DNA of 64,000 nt. Origin: Gemmatimonadota bacterium. GTDB lineage: Bacteria > Gemmatimonadota > Gemmatimonadetes > Gemmatimonadales > GWC2-71-9. Positions 7,001-15,355 of the stretch are shown piece by piece; position 1 is the stretch's first letter; the number at the start of each line of letters is the position of its first letter. The position numbers were made by a program, and so were the translations under genes. The notes beneath the pieces are model-generated. The model was not told the DNA's origin. It saw nothing but the letters and a program-made list of their open reading frames with translations, and did no database searches. The stretch spans positions 154,226 through 218,225 of the forward strand of contig JAJCZX010000038.1 in assembly GCA_029262195.1 (NCBI GenBank). The letters are read 5' to 3'.

Positions 7001-8328
7001 CTCTTCAACACCTTTTTTCGTTTGCGTTTCAGTTTGATCCGAATCGGTGCCCCCTCGAAGCCCCACGCGTTTCGGAAGCCGCGACGCAGGTATCGGACAT
7101 ATGATTCCGGTATCACATCTGGCCGATTGATCACCAGCGCAAAAGTCGGAGGCTTAACACCGATCTGCGAGCCAAACATGATATTGACCGTCTTGCCTGG
7201 CTTCTGCGGCGGTTGGTTGCGGGCAACAAGTTCTTCGAGGACTCGATTGACCTCTGATGTCGAAATCCGATTCGATCGGTTTTCGGCCACTGTGACGATC
7301 AAGTCCAACAAATTACGAATTCGCTGGCCGGTGAGAGCAGAGGTAAAAACGAACGGCACCCCCTCGAAGAACGGTGCGCGGTGCTCCACTTCTTTGCGTA
7401 TCTCGAGGGCGGTGTTGGTCTCTTTCTCTTCGGCGAGGTCCCATTTATTGAAAGCCACTATCAATCCGCAGCCGTTTTCCCAGGCCGATTCCGCAATTTT
7501 CAACTCCTGCATCTGCAAACCGCGTTGAGCATCGACAACCAGAACGGCCACTTCGGCCCGTTCAATGGCTCGTTCTGTCCTAACTCGGGAATAGAACTCG
7601 ATGTCGTCCGCAACTTTCGACTTTTTCCTTAAACCAGCCGTGTCGATGAAGTTAAGAGTTATCCCATGGTACTTCAGCGGGGAATCCACGGCGTCACGAG
7701 TAGTACCGGCCTCCGGCGCTACGACCGAGCGGTCCTCGCCGAGTAACCGATTCACAATGCTCGACTTGCCGCTGTTGGGGCGCCCGATAACCGCAACGCC
7801 GATCTGTTCCTCATCTTCGGATGTTGTCAGGTGCGGTAACTTCCGCAGCACCGAGTCGAGCAAATCACCACTCAATTTCCCGGTTGCAGCTGAAACGGGA
7901 TGTGGTTCACCCAGCCCCAGCGAATAGAATTCGGTGTGCGCCGTATTGCCCCGGGGGTCGTCCATCTTATTTGCAACCAGAACAACTTCGTCCGCTCTGC
8001 CACGCAAAATGCCGGCGACCTCTTCGTCAGCCGGATGGATGCCCGCCATCACGTCGACGACGAAGAGGATCAGGTCAGCCGAGTCGATGGCCGTGGTAAC
8101 CTGCTGTCTAATCCCTGTGCTGATTGCATCTTTCTCACCCGTTACCCAGCCCCCCGTATCGATCAACCAGAACTCATTGCCTGCCCAATCAGCTTTGGCA
8201 AAGTTGCGGTCCCGCGTGACCCCCGGACGATCATCAACGATCGCCTGCCTCCCACCCACGAACCGATTAAACAACGTGGATTTCCCAACGTTCGGACGCC
8301 CCACGATAGCGATGGTCGGCAAACTCAT
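6997..8328 (-). CDS. der: Ribosome-assembly GTPase Der (EngA)
   Basis: A double-GTPase of 443 residues. G domain 1 has GRPNVGKS near residue 10, DTGG and NKMD; G domain 2 has GRPNSGKS near residue 180, DTAG and NKWD. A C-terminal KH-like domain and a very basic tail (KLKRKRKKVLKR) follow. It acts in 50S subunit maturation. An upstream in-frame ATG exists, but the ATG at 8328 forms an ATGA overlap with the DUF512 gene and starts directly at SLPTIAIVG, so it is preferred. Confidence 0.97.
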   Translation of the reverse strand: MSLPTIAIVGRPNVGKSTLFNRFVGGRQAIVDDRPGVTRDRNFAKADWAGNEFWLIDTGGWVTGEKDAISTGIRQQVTTAIDSADLILFVVDVMAGIHPADEEVAGILRGRADEVVLVANKMDDPRGNTAHTEFYSLGLGEPHPVSAATGKLSGDLLDSVLRKLPHLTTSEDEEQIGVAVIGRPNSGKSSIVNRLLGEDRSVVAPEAGTTRDAVDSPLKYHGITLNFIDTAGLRKKSKVADDIEFYSRVRTERAIERAEVAVLVVDAQRGLQMQELKIAESAWENGCGLIVAFNKWDLAEEKETNTALEIRKEVEHRAPFFEGVPFVFTSALTGQRIRNLLDLIVTVAENRSNRISTSEVNRVLEELVARNQPPQKPGKTVNIMFGSQIGVKPPTFALVINRPDVIPESYVRYLRRGFRNAWGFEGAPIRIKLKRKRKKVLKR

Positions 8329-9641
8329 TGATCCCTCATGTCGCAAGCAGCAAACCCGCTCCCCGTTCCCGGTTCCCAGCTCCCGTCCAATACGTCGCTA
8401 AAGAAATACGAGAACCTCACTTCGGACGGAGAGTCCGCCTGGAGTTCCGAAGCCTCGAGATCATCCATGAAAAGACCGTCATCGTTAATCGATTCCCCCG
8501 GCAGCAACGCAAGATCCAAATCGGCGCGGAATTTCAAAGCGTCGGCAAATGCCTTTCCCGGCAACAACGCTGCAGTCGTAACCGAAGAACCGAAAAGCGT
8601 ATTCTCAAGTGATATCATTTCAAAAGAACCGCCCGTCTGGGCTGTCAAAGTTTCGAGAACCGCGGGCATAAGTGTTTTCATCGCGGTGCCGGTAAACACG
8701 CCAATCTTCTTTCCGGACAAATCCGCATTACTGGGGATTTCCTGAATCTGCTGCTGAAGAAAACGGACCGCGCCAACTCCATTTTCCACCTGCTCAAATC
8801 CGTCATACTCAGCAGCCGCAGGAAGATCCCTCCCGGCGTTGATATAAAGATCATCTGAGCCATAGACCCATCCGTAGTCACGGGCTTCCCGGGCGCGTTG
8901 CTGCCATATGTCCAGCGTTTCAACCACGCTAATGCACTCTGCCATAGTCGGCTGCCGCGAAAGGTCATGGCGCGAAAATTCCGTCAACCCGACCGGAACG
9001 ACCGACACTGACAGCACATTGTCTTCCATCGCCCAGAGGTCGGAGAGACTCTGTTCCAGATGGGGGCCATCGTTAACGCCTGGTTGAAAAACAATCTGGG
9101 TGTGAAAGTCGATCCCGCCCCCCCCGAATTCCCGCATCTGTTCGATGACATCCGGCGCCAGAGGATTGCGAAGCAAACGGCGTCGCACTACAGGATCGGT
9201 TGCATGAACCGAGACATACAGTGGTGACAGACGGTACTCTTTGATGCGTTCAACATCACGCGGCTTCAGATTGGTGAGAGTAGCGAAATTGCCATGTCGA
9301 AAAGAAAGACGATAGTCGTCATCGCGAATATCCAGAGACTGCCGTGTAGTCGTGGGCAGACCATCTACGAAGCAGAAGTCGCAACGATTGGCGCAGCGGC
9401 GAATTGACGGTGGCTCCAATTCCAACCCCATCGGCATGCCCTCGGGACGCTCGATGTCAAACTCCAACTCTTCTCCGCCAGGGGTCCGAGCCATGATCAA
9501 TAATTCGTCGTCTGCCGTCAAGAACTCCCAATCAAGGAAATCGTCGAGCGCCCTCCCGTTTACGGAAAGCAACTGAGTCCCTTTTTGGATTCCTAACTCA
9601 CTACCGATCGAATCGGCGGCGACATTTCTGACTATCACCAT
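8325..9641 (-). CDS. DUF512 Fe-S protein with PDZ-like N-terminus
   Basis: A 438-residue protein. Residues 1-60 form a PDZ-like domain (VAADSIGSELGIQKGTQLLSVNG). A cysteine triad CxxxCxxC at C83, C87 and C90 (RRCANRCDFCF) fits the radical-SAM-like cluster site of this family, and YRLSFRHGNFATLTNL and PLYVSVHATDPVVRRRLLRNP follow. The DUF512 domain forms the C-terminal half. Similar proteins in cyanobacteria and clostridia are annotated as Fe-S oxidoreductases of unknown reaction. Its place directly before der, overlapping by 4 nt, is a recurring arrangement and may hint at a translation-related role (inference). The last residues come from a period-7 repeat. Confidence 0.88.
   Translation of the reverse strand: MVIVRNVAADSIGSELGIQKGTQLLSVNGRALDDFLDWEFLTADDELLIMARTPGGEELEFDIERPEGMPMGLELEPPSIRRCANRCDFCFVDGLPTTTRQSLDIRDDDYRLSFRHGNFATLTNLKPRDVERIKEYRLSPLYVSVHATDPVVRRRLLRNPLAPDVIEQMREFGGGGIDFHTQIVFQPGVNDGPHLEQSLSDLWAMEDNVLSVSVVPVGLTEFSRHDLSRQPTMAECISVVETLDIWQQRAREARDYGWVYGSDDLYINAGRDLPAAAEYDGFEQVENGVGAVRFLQQQIQEIPSNADLSGKKIGVFTGTAMKTLMPAVLETLTAQTGGSFEMISLENTLFGSSVTTAALLPGKAFADALKFRADLDLALLPGESINDDGLFMDDLEASELQADSPSEVRFSYFFSDVLDGSWEPGTGSGFAACDMRDQ
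8355..8384 (-). repeat. G-rich heptamer repeat at the 3' end of the DUF512 gene
   Basis: Read on the minus strand: GGGAGCT, GGGAACC, GGGAACG, GGGAGCG, GG. Four units of period 7 lie inside the last codons (WEPGTGSGF). The unit resembles the arrays in dedA (2962-2990) and in the 5S-23S spacer (60342-60374). Confidence 0.65.
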
Positions 9642-9760
9642 CCGCGCAACAAATCTTCTTCCTGGGCCCGGAAGTGGCTAGCGGGCACCTTAACAAACGA
9701 CTAGAACGTGGCGGGGAAACTTAATATCAGGACTGGAGTTACGCCAATTGGCTTAACAAT

Positions 9761-10147
9761 TCATCGAGTTTCGACAAGTGTGAGGCTTCGACTGCATCTC
9801 AAACAGGTCACCCTGGCTGGCGGACACCAAACGGCACCGACATCAAAGACCTGCTCCAACCCGCAGTCAGGACATGTCCCGGAGCAGTCTTTCGGCACTA
9901 GGTGGGCCCGGAAACGTTGAAGAAAAAGGTAAAACCCGAAAAAGGCTCCAACAGGCACTATGACGAAATGAGCCACCGGAATGAAAGCGCCCAAGGCTGT
10001 CACCCCCCAAACAACGGCCGCCCCCTTTAGACCCCTGACCAATCGCTCCGTCCGACGATAGCTCGTAACGACCACCCTGCCCCGCGTCCGCTCGGCGCTA
10101 TAGCCTGTTATTTCAAGATCAGAAACGGTTTGAGCCAACTCCGGCAC
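9761..10147 (-). CDS. Small membrane protein with C-terminal zinc-ribbon-like domain
   Basis: A 128-residue protein I do not recognise as a named family. It has a basic N-terminal half (SYRRTERLVRGLKG), two closely spaced hydrophobic segments (AAVVWGVTALGAFIPVAHF and VIVPVGAFFGFYLFL, about residues 43-78), and a C-terminal Cys-rich region with CPDC and later CPP...CLRC. That region could form a zinc ribbon facing the cytosol. It stands alone between the tRNA-Gly and the DUF512 gene. Confidence 0.7.
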   Translation of the reverse strand: MPELAQTVSDLEITGYSAERTRGRVVVTSYRRTERLVRGLKGAAVVWGVTALGAFIPVAHFVIVPVGAFFGFYLFLQRFRAHLVPKDCSGTCPDCGLEQVFDVGAVWCPPARVTCLRCSRSLTLVETR

Positions 10148-10217
10148 TCCGATTGGCAGCGGTTGGGGATTGCGGAAAAAAAACGCAGGCCCTTGACGGA
10201 CCCGCGAAAAGAACAGA

Positions 10218-10288
<71 letters not shown>

Positions 10289-10343
10289 AGGATGCCCAAT
10301 TTAGATCGGATTGTAGTCCCAGGCAAGCTGGAAAGCCGCCGAA

Positions 10344-10553
10344 CTATCGCCCCTTCCGCTTAATCAAATAGCCCGGGTCGCACCCGATTGCCCTGGCAAG
10401 TTTCTCGAGGTTCCGAAAATTGACCGCCCGAGTCACACCGCTTTCCAGCCGCGATATCACCGCCTGGCTCACGCCTGATCGCCGGGACAGTTCCGACTGC
10501 GACCAACCGTTGACCAGCCTCAATTGCTTAACTCTAACGTCGACAGAAGACAT
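10344..10553 (-). CDS. XRE-family small DNA-binding protein
   Basis: A 69-residue protein that is essentially one HTH_3 domain: VKQLRLVNGWSQSELSRRSGVSQAVISRLESG, then LEKLARAIGCDPGYLIK. It is divergent from two small plus-strand genes and separated from them by an AT-rich 150-bp region with paired near-palindromes. Local control of those genes and of itself is likely (inference). No toxin domain is evident nearby. Confidence 0.85.
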   Translation of the reverse strand: MSSVDVRVKQLRLVNGWSQSELSRRSGVSQAVISRLESGVTRAVNFRNLEKLARAIGCDPGYLIKRKGR

Positions 10554-10600
10554 TCTTCAATTATGCAGATCTGAATGACAAAATGCAAATATTTCGATTA

Positions 10601-10656
10601 AATACGTCTTAAAATATGACAATACGTATTGACAAGAATTCAATATTGCATAGCTT
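10601..10656 (+). promoter_or_regulatory. Divergent promoter/operator region with paired AATACGTNTT boxes
   Basis: AATACGTCTT at 10601-10610 and the perfect palindrome AATACGTATT at 10621-10630 lie exactly 20 bp apart, about two helical turns. The second overlaps a good -35 (TTGACA, 10629-10634), with a weak -10 candidate (TAGCTT) 16 bp downstream, reading towards the small plus-strand genes. The region is AT-rich compared with its surroundings. It fits operators for the adjacent XRE protein. Confidence 0.5.
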
Positions 10657-10703
10657 AGACAATCGTTGCGATGGCGCGACAAACGATTAAGGGGAATTGG
10701 CAT

Positions 10704-10916
10704 ATGACACGAGAAATGGCCGAGGACCGGCTCCAGGAAGAGTTGGAAACGCGATATCGGGAGTTCTTCGCCCGAAACACCCCGAAACCGGAGCCGACCA
10801 GGCAGCAGGTTCTGGTCAAAGCGCTGGGAAAACTCTCATGTCCTCCCTGGTGTTTCGGAGAGGCCAAACTCACCAACGGCGCTCGATCTGAGCGACGTGT
10901 TTCAGTGGCTCGCTAA
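10704..10916 (+). CDS. Small protein, possibly frameshifted paralogue of the next gene
   Basis: Starts at an ATG 9 nt after AGGGG; 70 residues. The first ~50 residues (MTREMAEDRLQEELETRYREFF...) resemble the start of the next gene (REEMLTEELRKRYEALCEEF). After about residue 50 the frame becomes Cys/Trp-rich and loses similarity. The +1 frame from about 10830 instead reads ...SERPNSPTALDLSDVFQWL, which resembles SSRPSGLPNGIDDLGEWV of the downstream protein and stays open into it. A single-base deletion or sequencing error near 10830 is therefore plausible. Function unknown. Confidence 0.45.
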   Translation: MTREMAEDRLQEELETRYREFFARNTPKPEPTRQQVLVKALGKLSCPPWCFGEAKLTNGARSERRVSVAR

Positions 10917-10947
10917 GCCCCGCACCCACGCTTCATGGAGGTCTGAC

Positions 10948-11322
10948 ATGGATTCACAATTCCGGGAAGAAATGCTCACAGAAGAATTGCGCAAACGCTA
11001 TGAAGCGCTGTGTGAGGAATTCGAACCTCGAACGGTTCTCCCTCCCCACCCCGACCTGATCACGACTTTGAGCGAATCTTCCAGACCCTCGGGTTTGCCT
11101 AACGGAATCGACGACCTCGGTGAATGGGTGGACACCACCGTGAAGACCTACGAGTTCGTGTGCACGCTGTGGCAAAACCAGGAATGGCGAGATGTCATGA
11201 CCACTCTGGTGGGCATGAACGAACCCGGAGGGATACGGGCGGGCGGATCGAACCAAACCACGAGGCGATCTGCCTCGGCCTACCCGGCTCTACACCTGGT
11301 AGATTCCGCGCAAGCAAATTAG
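10948..11322 (+). CDS. Small acidic helical protein of unknown function
   Basis: Starts at the ATG 5 nt after a perfect GGAGGT; 124 residues. The N-terminal helix MDSQFREEMLTEELRKRYEAL is followed by a Pro-rich linker (RTVLPPHPDL) and a Trp-containing helical region (DLGEWVDTTVKTYEFVCTLWQNQEW). I do not recognise a family. It lies just downstream of the XRE-controlled promoter and of a similar small gene. A strong inverted repeat follows its stop. Confidence 0.6.
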   Translation: MDSQFREEMLTEELRKRYEALCEEFEPRTVLPPHPDLITTLSESSRPSGLPNGIDDLGEWVDTTVKTYEFVCTLWQNQEWRDVMTTLVGMNEPGGIRAGGSNQTTRRSASAYPALHLVDSAQAN

Positions 11323-11331
11323 ATAAAAGAA

Positions 11332-11378
11332 AGAAGTCAGAAGTTAGAAGGTCCACACCCCTCTAACTTCTGACTTCT
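11332..11378. terminator. Long perfect inverted repeat between convergent genes
   Basis: The 17-nt arms 11332-11348 and 11362-11378 are exact reverse complements, separated by 13 nt. The arms themselves show a period of 7 (AGAAGTC, AGAAGTT, AGAAGG). It sits between the convergent small gene and the POT transporter gene and can serve as a two-way transcription stop, although no long T-run flanks it. Confidence 0.55.
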
Positions 11379-11381
11379 AAC

Positions 11382-12866
11382 TTAGTCGACCTCTCCCATA
11401 ATCTTCTTCACGCCCGGGCTCACCAGCAGGGCGATAATTCCGGCTGCGCCAACTAACATTGCGACTGTCCTGAACAGGGCCGATGGAGCGAGATCATCTA
11501 GCTGGCCTGCGACCAAACCGGCAACCAGGTTACCGAGAGCTGTTCCGACGAACCAGATACCCATCATTTGTCCCACGCGGCTAACTGGCGCCAGCTTGGT
11601 GATAGATGAGAGCCCCACCGGTGATATAGCAAGTTCGCCAACGGTGTGGAGGAAGTACATAACGATCAGCCAGGCCACCGACGCACCGGCTTCGGGCGTC
11701 GCGTTGGCAGCGCCCCACGAGATAACAAAGAACCCGGCGGAAAGCCCCAAAAGTCCCAGCCCGAATTTGACCGGAATGGAAGGATTGGAGTTCCGTTCTG
11801 CCAACCAAACCCAGATCATTCCGAACACCGGCGCAAAAATGATAATAAAGGTGGAGTTAACAGACTGCAGGAAACCAGCAGGCATCAGCCACCCAAAGAA
11901 GCTTCTGTCCGTTAGGTTCTGAGCGAAGAGATTGAGTGAGGAGCCGGCCTGTTCAAAACCTGACCAGAAAATAGCTATTAGCACAAAAAGCCAGAGGATG
12001 ACCAGCAAGCGCTTGTTTTCGGTAGCTGTGTGTCCACCCCAGCCAATCAGGTAGACGAAGAAAAGCGCAACAATTAACAGAATACTACCGCCAAGCGTCT
12101 GGGCAATCTGTACAAGAGTCACGTTTAGAATGCCCATGCTAACCATCGACACGAATGCGACGATGGCAGCCACAACCAGGCCGGTAGCCAACATGAACTT
12201 CCGGTTGAGCGAAGCCAGCTCATCAGAACTCAAGGTTGATTTTAGCTTTCCACAGTCGCCAAGGTGCTTCTCGCCCATGCGGTACTGAATCAGCCCGAAA
12301 ACCATCCCGATACCCGCCAGACCGAAACCCCAATGCCAGTGATAGCCTTCCCCGAGGAAAGAGGTCAGTAGCGGTCCGAAAAGGGCGCCAAGGTTAATCC
12401 CCATGTAAAACACAGAGAAACCAGCATCGCGTCGGGCGCCGCCGTCAGGGTAGAGTTCTCCAACAACCGTGCTGACGTTTGGCTTAAGAAGCCCGGTTCC
12501 GATCACGATAAGGATTAGTCCACCGTAGAATCCGGCATCCAATCCCGTAGCCATAGTGAAATGGCCTGCCGCTATTACCCAACCACCCACCCAGACGGCC
12601 TTCCTTTGGCCCCAGAGATTGTCGGCGATCCATCCGCCTGGGAGCGCAAGCAAGTAAACAAAGAACGTGTAGAGCCCGTAGATCGCAGCGGCCGTACCAA
12701 CATCCAAGCCCATGCCCGGATTCTGCGTGGTCGTGGCAGCCGTCATGAAGAGGATCAGGAGAGCCCGCATCCCATAATACGAGAAACGTTCCCACATCTC
12801 TGTGAAGAACAGAACGGAGAGGCCTCGCGGATGCCCGAAGAACTGAGGTTCTTGTGCAGTACTCAT
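11382..12866 (-). CDS. POT-family proton-dependent peptide transporter
   Basis: A 494-residue major-facilitator protein with the POT signature FFTEMWERFSYYGMRALLILFM (ExxERFxYYG) at about residues 21-42. GGWIADNLWGQRKAVWVGG follows, and then many membrane helices. It imports di- and tripeptides driven by protons. It is monocistronic between an inverted repeat and a 190-bp gap that holds nothing I can identify. Confidence 0.93.
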   Translation of the reverse strand: MSTAQEPQFFGHPRGLSVLFFTEMWERFSYYGMRALLILFMTAATTTQNPGMGLDVGTAAAIYGLYTFFVYLLALPGGWIADNLWGQRKAVWVGGWVIAAGHFTMATGLDAGFYGGLILIVIGTGLLKPNVSTVVGELYPDGGARRDAGFSVFYMGINLGALFGPLLTSFLGEGYHWHWGFGLAGIGMVFGLIQYRMGEKHLGDCGKLKSTLSSDELASLNRKFMLATGLVVAAIVAFVSMVSMGILNVTLVQIAQTLGGSILLIVALFFVYLIGWGGHTATENKRLLVILWLFVLIAIFWSGFEQAGSSLNLFAQNLTDRSFFGWLMPAGFLQSVNSTFIIIFAPVFGMIWVWLAERNSNPSIPVKFGLGLLGLSAGFFVISWGAANATPEAGASVAWLIVMYFLHTVGELAISPVGLSSITKLAPVSRVGQMMGIWFVGTALGNLVAGLVAGQLDDLAPSALFRTVAMLVGAAGIIALLVSPGVKKIMGEVD

Positions 12867-13056
12867 ACGTGGGTTTGACCCTTCTTGAGCAAGTTGTTTT
12901 TTTATTCGTGCTCCGTTGACCGGAGCGCCAAGGTGTCCTGATTTTGGGTTGTACTACCAGAAGACCGCACCAACGATCCATTTTGCCGATCCAAAAGGAC
13001 CACGAATAATACCCCCGTTCTACCCTATGGTAAGTCCGATTCACCGATTAGTCGAT

Positions 13057-13680
13057 TTACCCCAGGGCCGTCCCGACTCCCAAAATCAGGTAGACCGCGC
13101 CGGTGAAAGCTACTTGCAACCGTGATAAGCTCGCATTCCCTTGAATCCACTTCCCAAAACGCCCGGCCACCAGAGCGTAAAGGGAGTCGGTCACAAACGC
13201 CAGGGCGAAGAAGACAGCGCCGAGAATAAGGAATTGCGCGGTACCATTACCGCTGCCGGGATCAATGAACTGTGGCAGCAGCGCAAGTATGAAAAGGGCG
13301 GCTTTTGGGTTGAGGAGGTTAACCAAGACAGCCTCTCTGAAAACTTGCCACAACCGACGGTTTTCGAGAGTGCCATTCCCCACTGTCGCCTTTCGGAATG
13401 TTATGAATTGTCGTATGCCCAGGAAAATTAGATAACCGGAGCCGACTACCCTCAGGGCGTCAAAAGCCAGGGTCGATTCGGCAACCAACGCAGAAACTCC
13501 CACTGCCCCTATCGTCACCAGGATGAGTCCACCCACAATCAGCCCCAGAGATGACACGATTCCAGCTTTGGTCCCCTGAGCCACGCTGCGGGCCACAATG
13601 TAGAGTACGGCCGGGCCGGGAGTAACCAGAAGCGCCACCGACACCAGGCAGAATACGAGTAGCGTGGTGGCGTCAGGCAC
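13057..13680 (-). CDS. LysE/RhtB-family exporter
   Basis: A 207-residue inner-membrane protein with the LysE signature: LVTPGPAVLYIVARSVAQGTKAG near the N-terminus, KAALFILALLPQF in the middle, and five to six hydrophobic segments. The family exports amino acids or related metabolites; the substrate cannot be told. It starts at a GTG overlapping the BtuF-like gene by 8 nt. Confidence 0.88.
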   Translation of the reverse strand: MPDATTLLVFCLVSVALLVTPGPAVLYIVARSVAQGTKAGIVSSLGLIVGGLILVTIGAVGVSALVAESTLAFDALRVVGSGYLIFLGIRQFITFRKATVGNGTLENRRLWQVFREAVLVNLLNPKAALFILALLPQFIDPGSGNGTAQFLILGAVFFALAFVTDSLYALVAGRFGKWIQGNASLSRLQVAFTGAVYLILGVGTALG

Positions 13681-14503
13681 TGATCACGGTTGAATCAGCA
13701 TCAGAACGAGAGGTACTCCAGGCTATTATTATTTCGTGAATCTGGCGTACGCCATCTGTCAGCGCCGCCGGACCTGGTTGCAGGATGTCGACGGACTTCA
13801 CCTCGTGAAGTTCATTTCGCTGCACTGCGGGAATCGCGGTCCACCCCAGCCTCTGCCGAACCTGCGCAGGCTTGAACATCTTGCCGCACCATGACCCGAT
13901 TATGATGTCTGGCTGTCGGTCAATGACAACCCGGGGATCGGCGATAATTCTGTCTTTGGCATGAGCCCTGTCCCGGTGTTCGACAAAGCAGTCATCTCCA
14001 CCGGCAAGTTCGATCAATTCAGACACCCATCCGATCCCGCTGATCAGGGGATCTCCCCATTCTTCAAAGTAGACCCGTGGCCGCACCTTCAATGTGGCAG
14101 CAGAATCCTTAATCCTCTGGAGACCGGATTCCAACTCAGCCACCAATGCCGCAGCTTCTTTGTTCGCCCCGACCAGTCCACCCAAAATCAAAACGAGATC
14201 CAGTATTTCTTGCACTGAACGCTGGTTGAACACCATGACGGTGAGACCCTGTTGAATAAGCTCACGTGCTACGTCGGCCTGCAGATCAGAGAAGCCCAGC
14301 ACCAGATCGGGTTTCAAGGCGACTATCTCGTCTGTGTTGGCAGACGTAAAGAGCGAGACCTTTGGCTTCTCTTTCCTCGCCTGTGGCGGACGCATGGTAA
14401 ACCCGGAAATGCCAACGATTCGGTCCTGCTCCCCGAGCAAATACAAAATCTCCGTAGTCTCCTCTGTTAGGCAGACGATTCGACTAGGGTATCTGCCTGC
14501 CAT
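13673..14503 (-). CDS. BtuF-like periplasmic-binding-fold protein without signal peptide
   Basis: A 276-residue protein of the cobalamin/ferric-siderophore binding fold: SRIVCLTEETTEILYLLGEQDRIVGISG at the start, PDLVLGFSDLQADVARELIQQGLTVMVFN in the middle, ISGIGWVSELIELAGGDDCF later. There is no signal peptide or lipobox, and no permease or ATPase is adjacent. It may be one of the cytosolic-looking BtuF relatives that travel with other enzymes. The start overlaps the SDR stop (TAATG). Confidence 0.82.
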   Translation of the reverse strand: MAGRYPSRIVCLTEETTEILYLLGEQDRIVGISGFTMRPPQARKEKPKVSLFTSANTDEIVALKPDLVLGFSDLQADVARELIQQGLTVMVFNQRSVQEILDLVLILGGLVGANKEAAALVAELESGLQRIKDSAATLKVRPRVYFEEWGDPLISGIGWVSELIELAGGDDCFVEHRDRAHAKDRIIADPRVVIDRQPDIIIGSWCGKMFKPAQVRQRLGWTAIPAVQRNELHEVKSVDILQPGPAALTDGVRQIHEIIIAWSTSRSDADSTVISA

Positions 14504-15243
14504 TAGCGGGCCACGCCGTATCCGCCATCAAGAACGAGGCTCTGGCCGTTAACGTACGAGTTGAGTTCGCTGGCCAGGAATAGAGTTGCGTTAGAAATGT
14601 CTTCCGTGGTCGCCAGACGTCCCACCGGAATGTTTTCGGCCATTTTCTTTCGCTCTTCCGCCGAATAATTCTCAAGCATCATGTCGGTCACAGTTGGCCC
14701 GGGCGCGACCATGTTGACCAGGATGTTATCGCTGCCGAGTTCGTTGGCAAAACTCATGGTCAGGCCTCTAAGACCAAACTTGGTACCGGTGTAAATCGCA
14801 CGACCTTCTCGCGTCATGTGGCTCCAGATCGACCCGATGTTAACAACGCGACCGTATCTCCCCTTCTTCATCACGCTGGCGGCGGCCTGAGTAACAAAGA
14901 AAGGGGCCTTAAGATTCACATCACTGGTATGATCCCAATAGTCTTCCGTCGCATCTTCGACCGGCCCGTGTCGGGCGACTCCGGCATTATTAATGCAGAC
15001 ATCTAGTTTATCGAGACCTCTGACGTACGCATAAAATTCTGAGCAGCTATGCGGATTCGTAAAATCAACTTTGACGTGCCGCGCCGCGGGTCCCAATTCC
15101 TTGCGTGTCGCATCGTCCAAATCTGACGTCGAAGTCACAATAAGATCGGCTCCGCATGCCACAACATCACTGGCGATCCGTGCACCAATGCCCCGGGAGC
15201 CTCCTGTCACGAGCACCGTTCGACCTGTAAAATCAACCCGCAC
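14503..15243 (-). CDS. Short-chain dehydrogenase/reductase
   Basis: A classical SDR of about 246 residues: TGGSRGIG cofactor loop, CINNAGV, and the catalytic Ser with YTGTK (Tyr-x3-Lys). The C-terminal FLASELNSYVNGQSLVLDGGYG is typical of FabG-like enzymes. The substrate is not predictable. The frame is open to 15273, but the GTG at 15243 follows AGGGGG by 6 nt and begins directly at the Rossmann strand. It probably shares a transcript with the BtuF-like and LysE genes. Confidence 0.88.
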   Translation of the reverse strand: MRVDFTGRTVLVTGGSRGIGARIASDVVACGADLIVTSTSDLDDATRKELGPAARHVKVDFTNPHSCSEFYAYVRGLDKLDVCINNAGVARHGPVEDATEDYWDHTSDVNLKAPFFVTQAAASVMKKGRYGRVVNIGSIWSHMTREGRAIYTGTKFGLRGLTMSFANELGSDNILVNMVAPGPTVTDMMLENYSAEERKKMAENIPVGRLATTEDISNATLFLASELNSYVNGQSLVLDGGYGVAR

Positions 15244-15299
15244 TCCGAACCCCCTTTTGAGGAAAGACCCCACTTTTGAACGACCGTGGGGCGCTATTC

Positions 15300-15336
15300 A
15301 AAAAAAGGGAGGTCACCCCATCGGGCAACCTCCCCA
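15300..15336 (-). terminator. Rho-independent terminator after the TPR gene
   Basis: On the minus strand GGGAGGT pairs with ACCTCCC across a 14-nt loop and is followed directly by seven T. It lies 20-56 nt past the stop of the TPR gene and ends the gdh-to-TPR gene run. Confidence 0.9.
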
Positions 15337-15355
15337 TTAAAACTATTTTTGAGAT

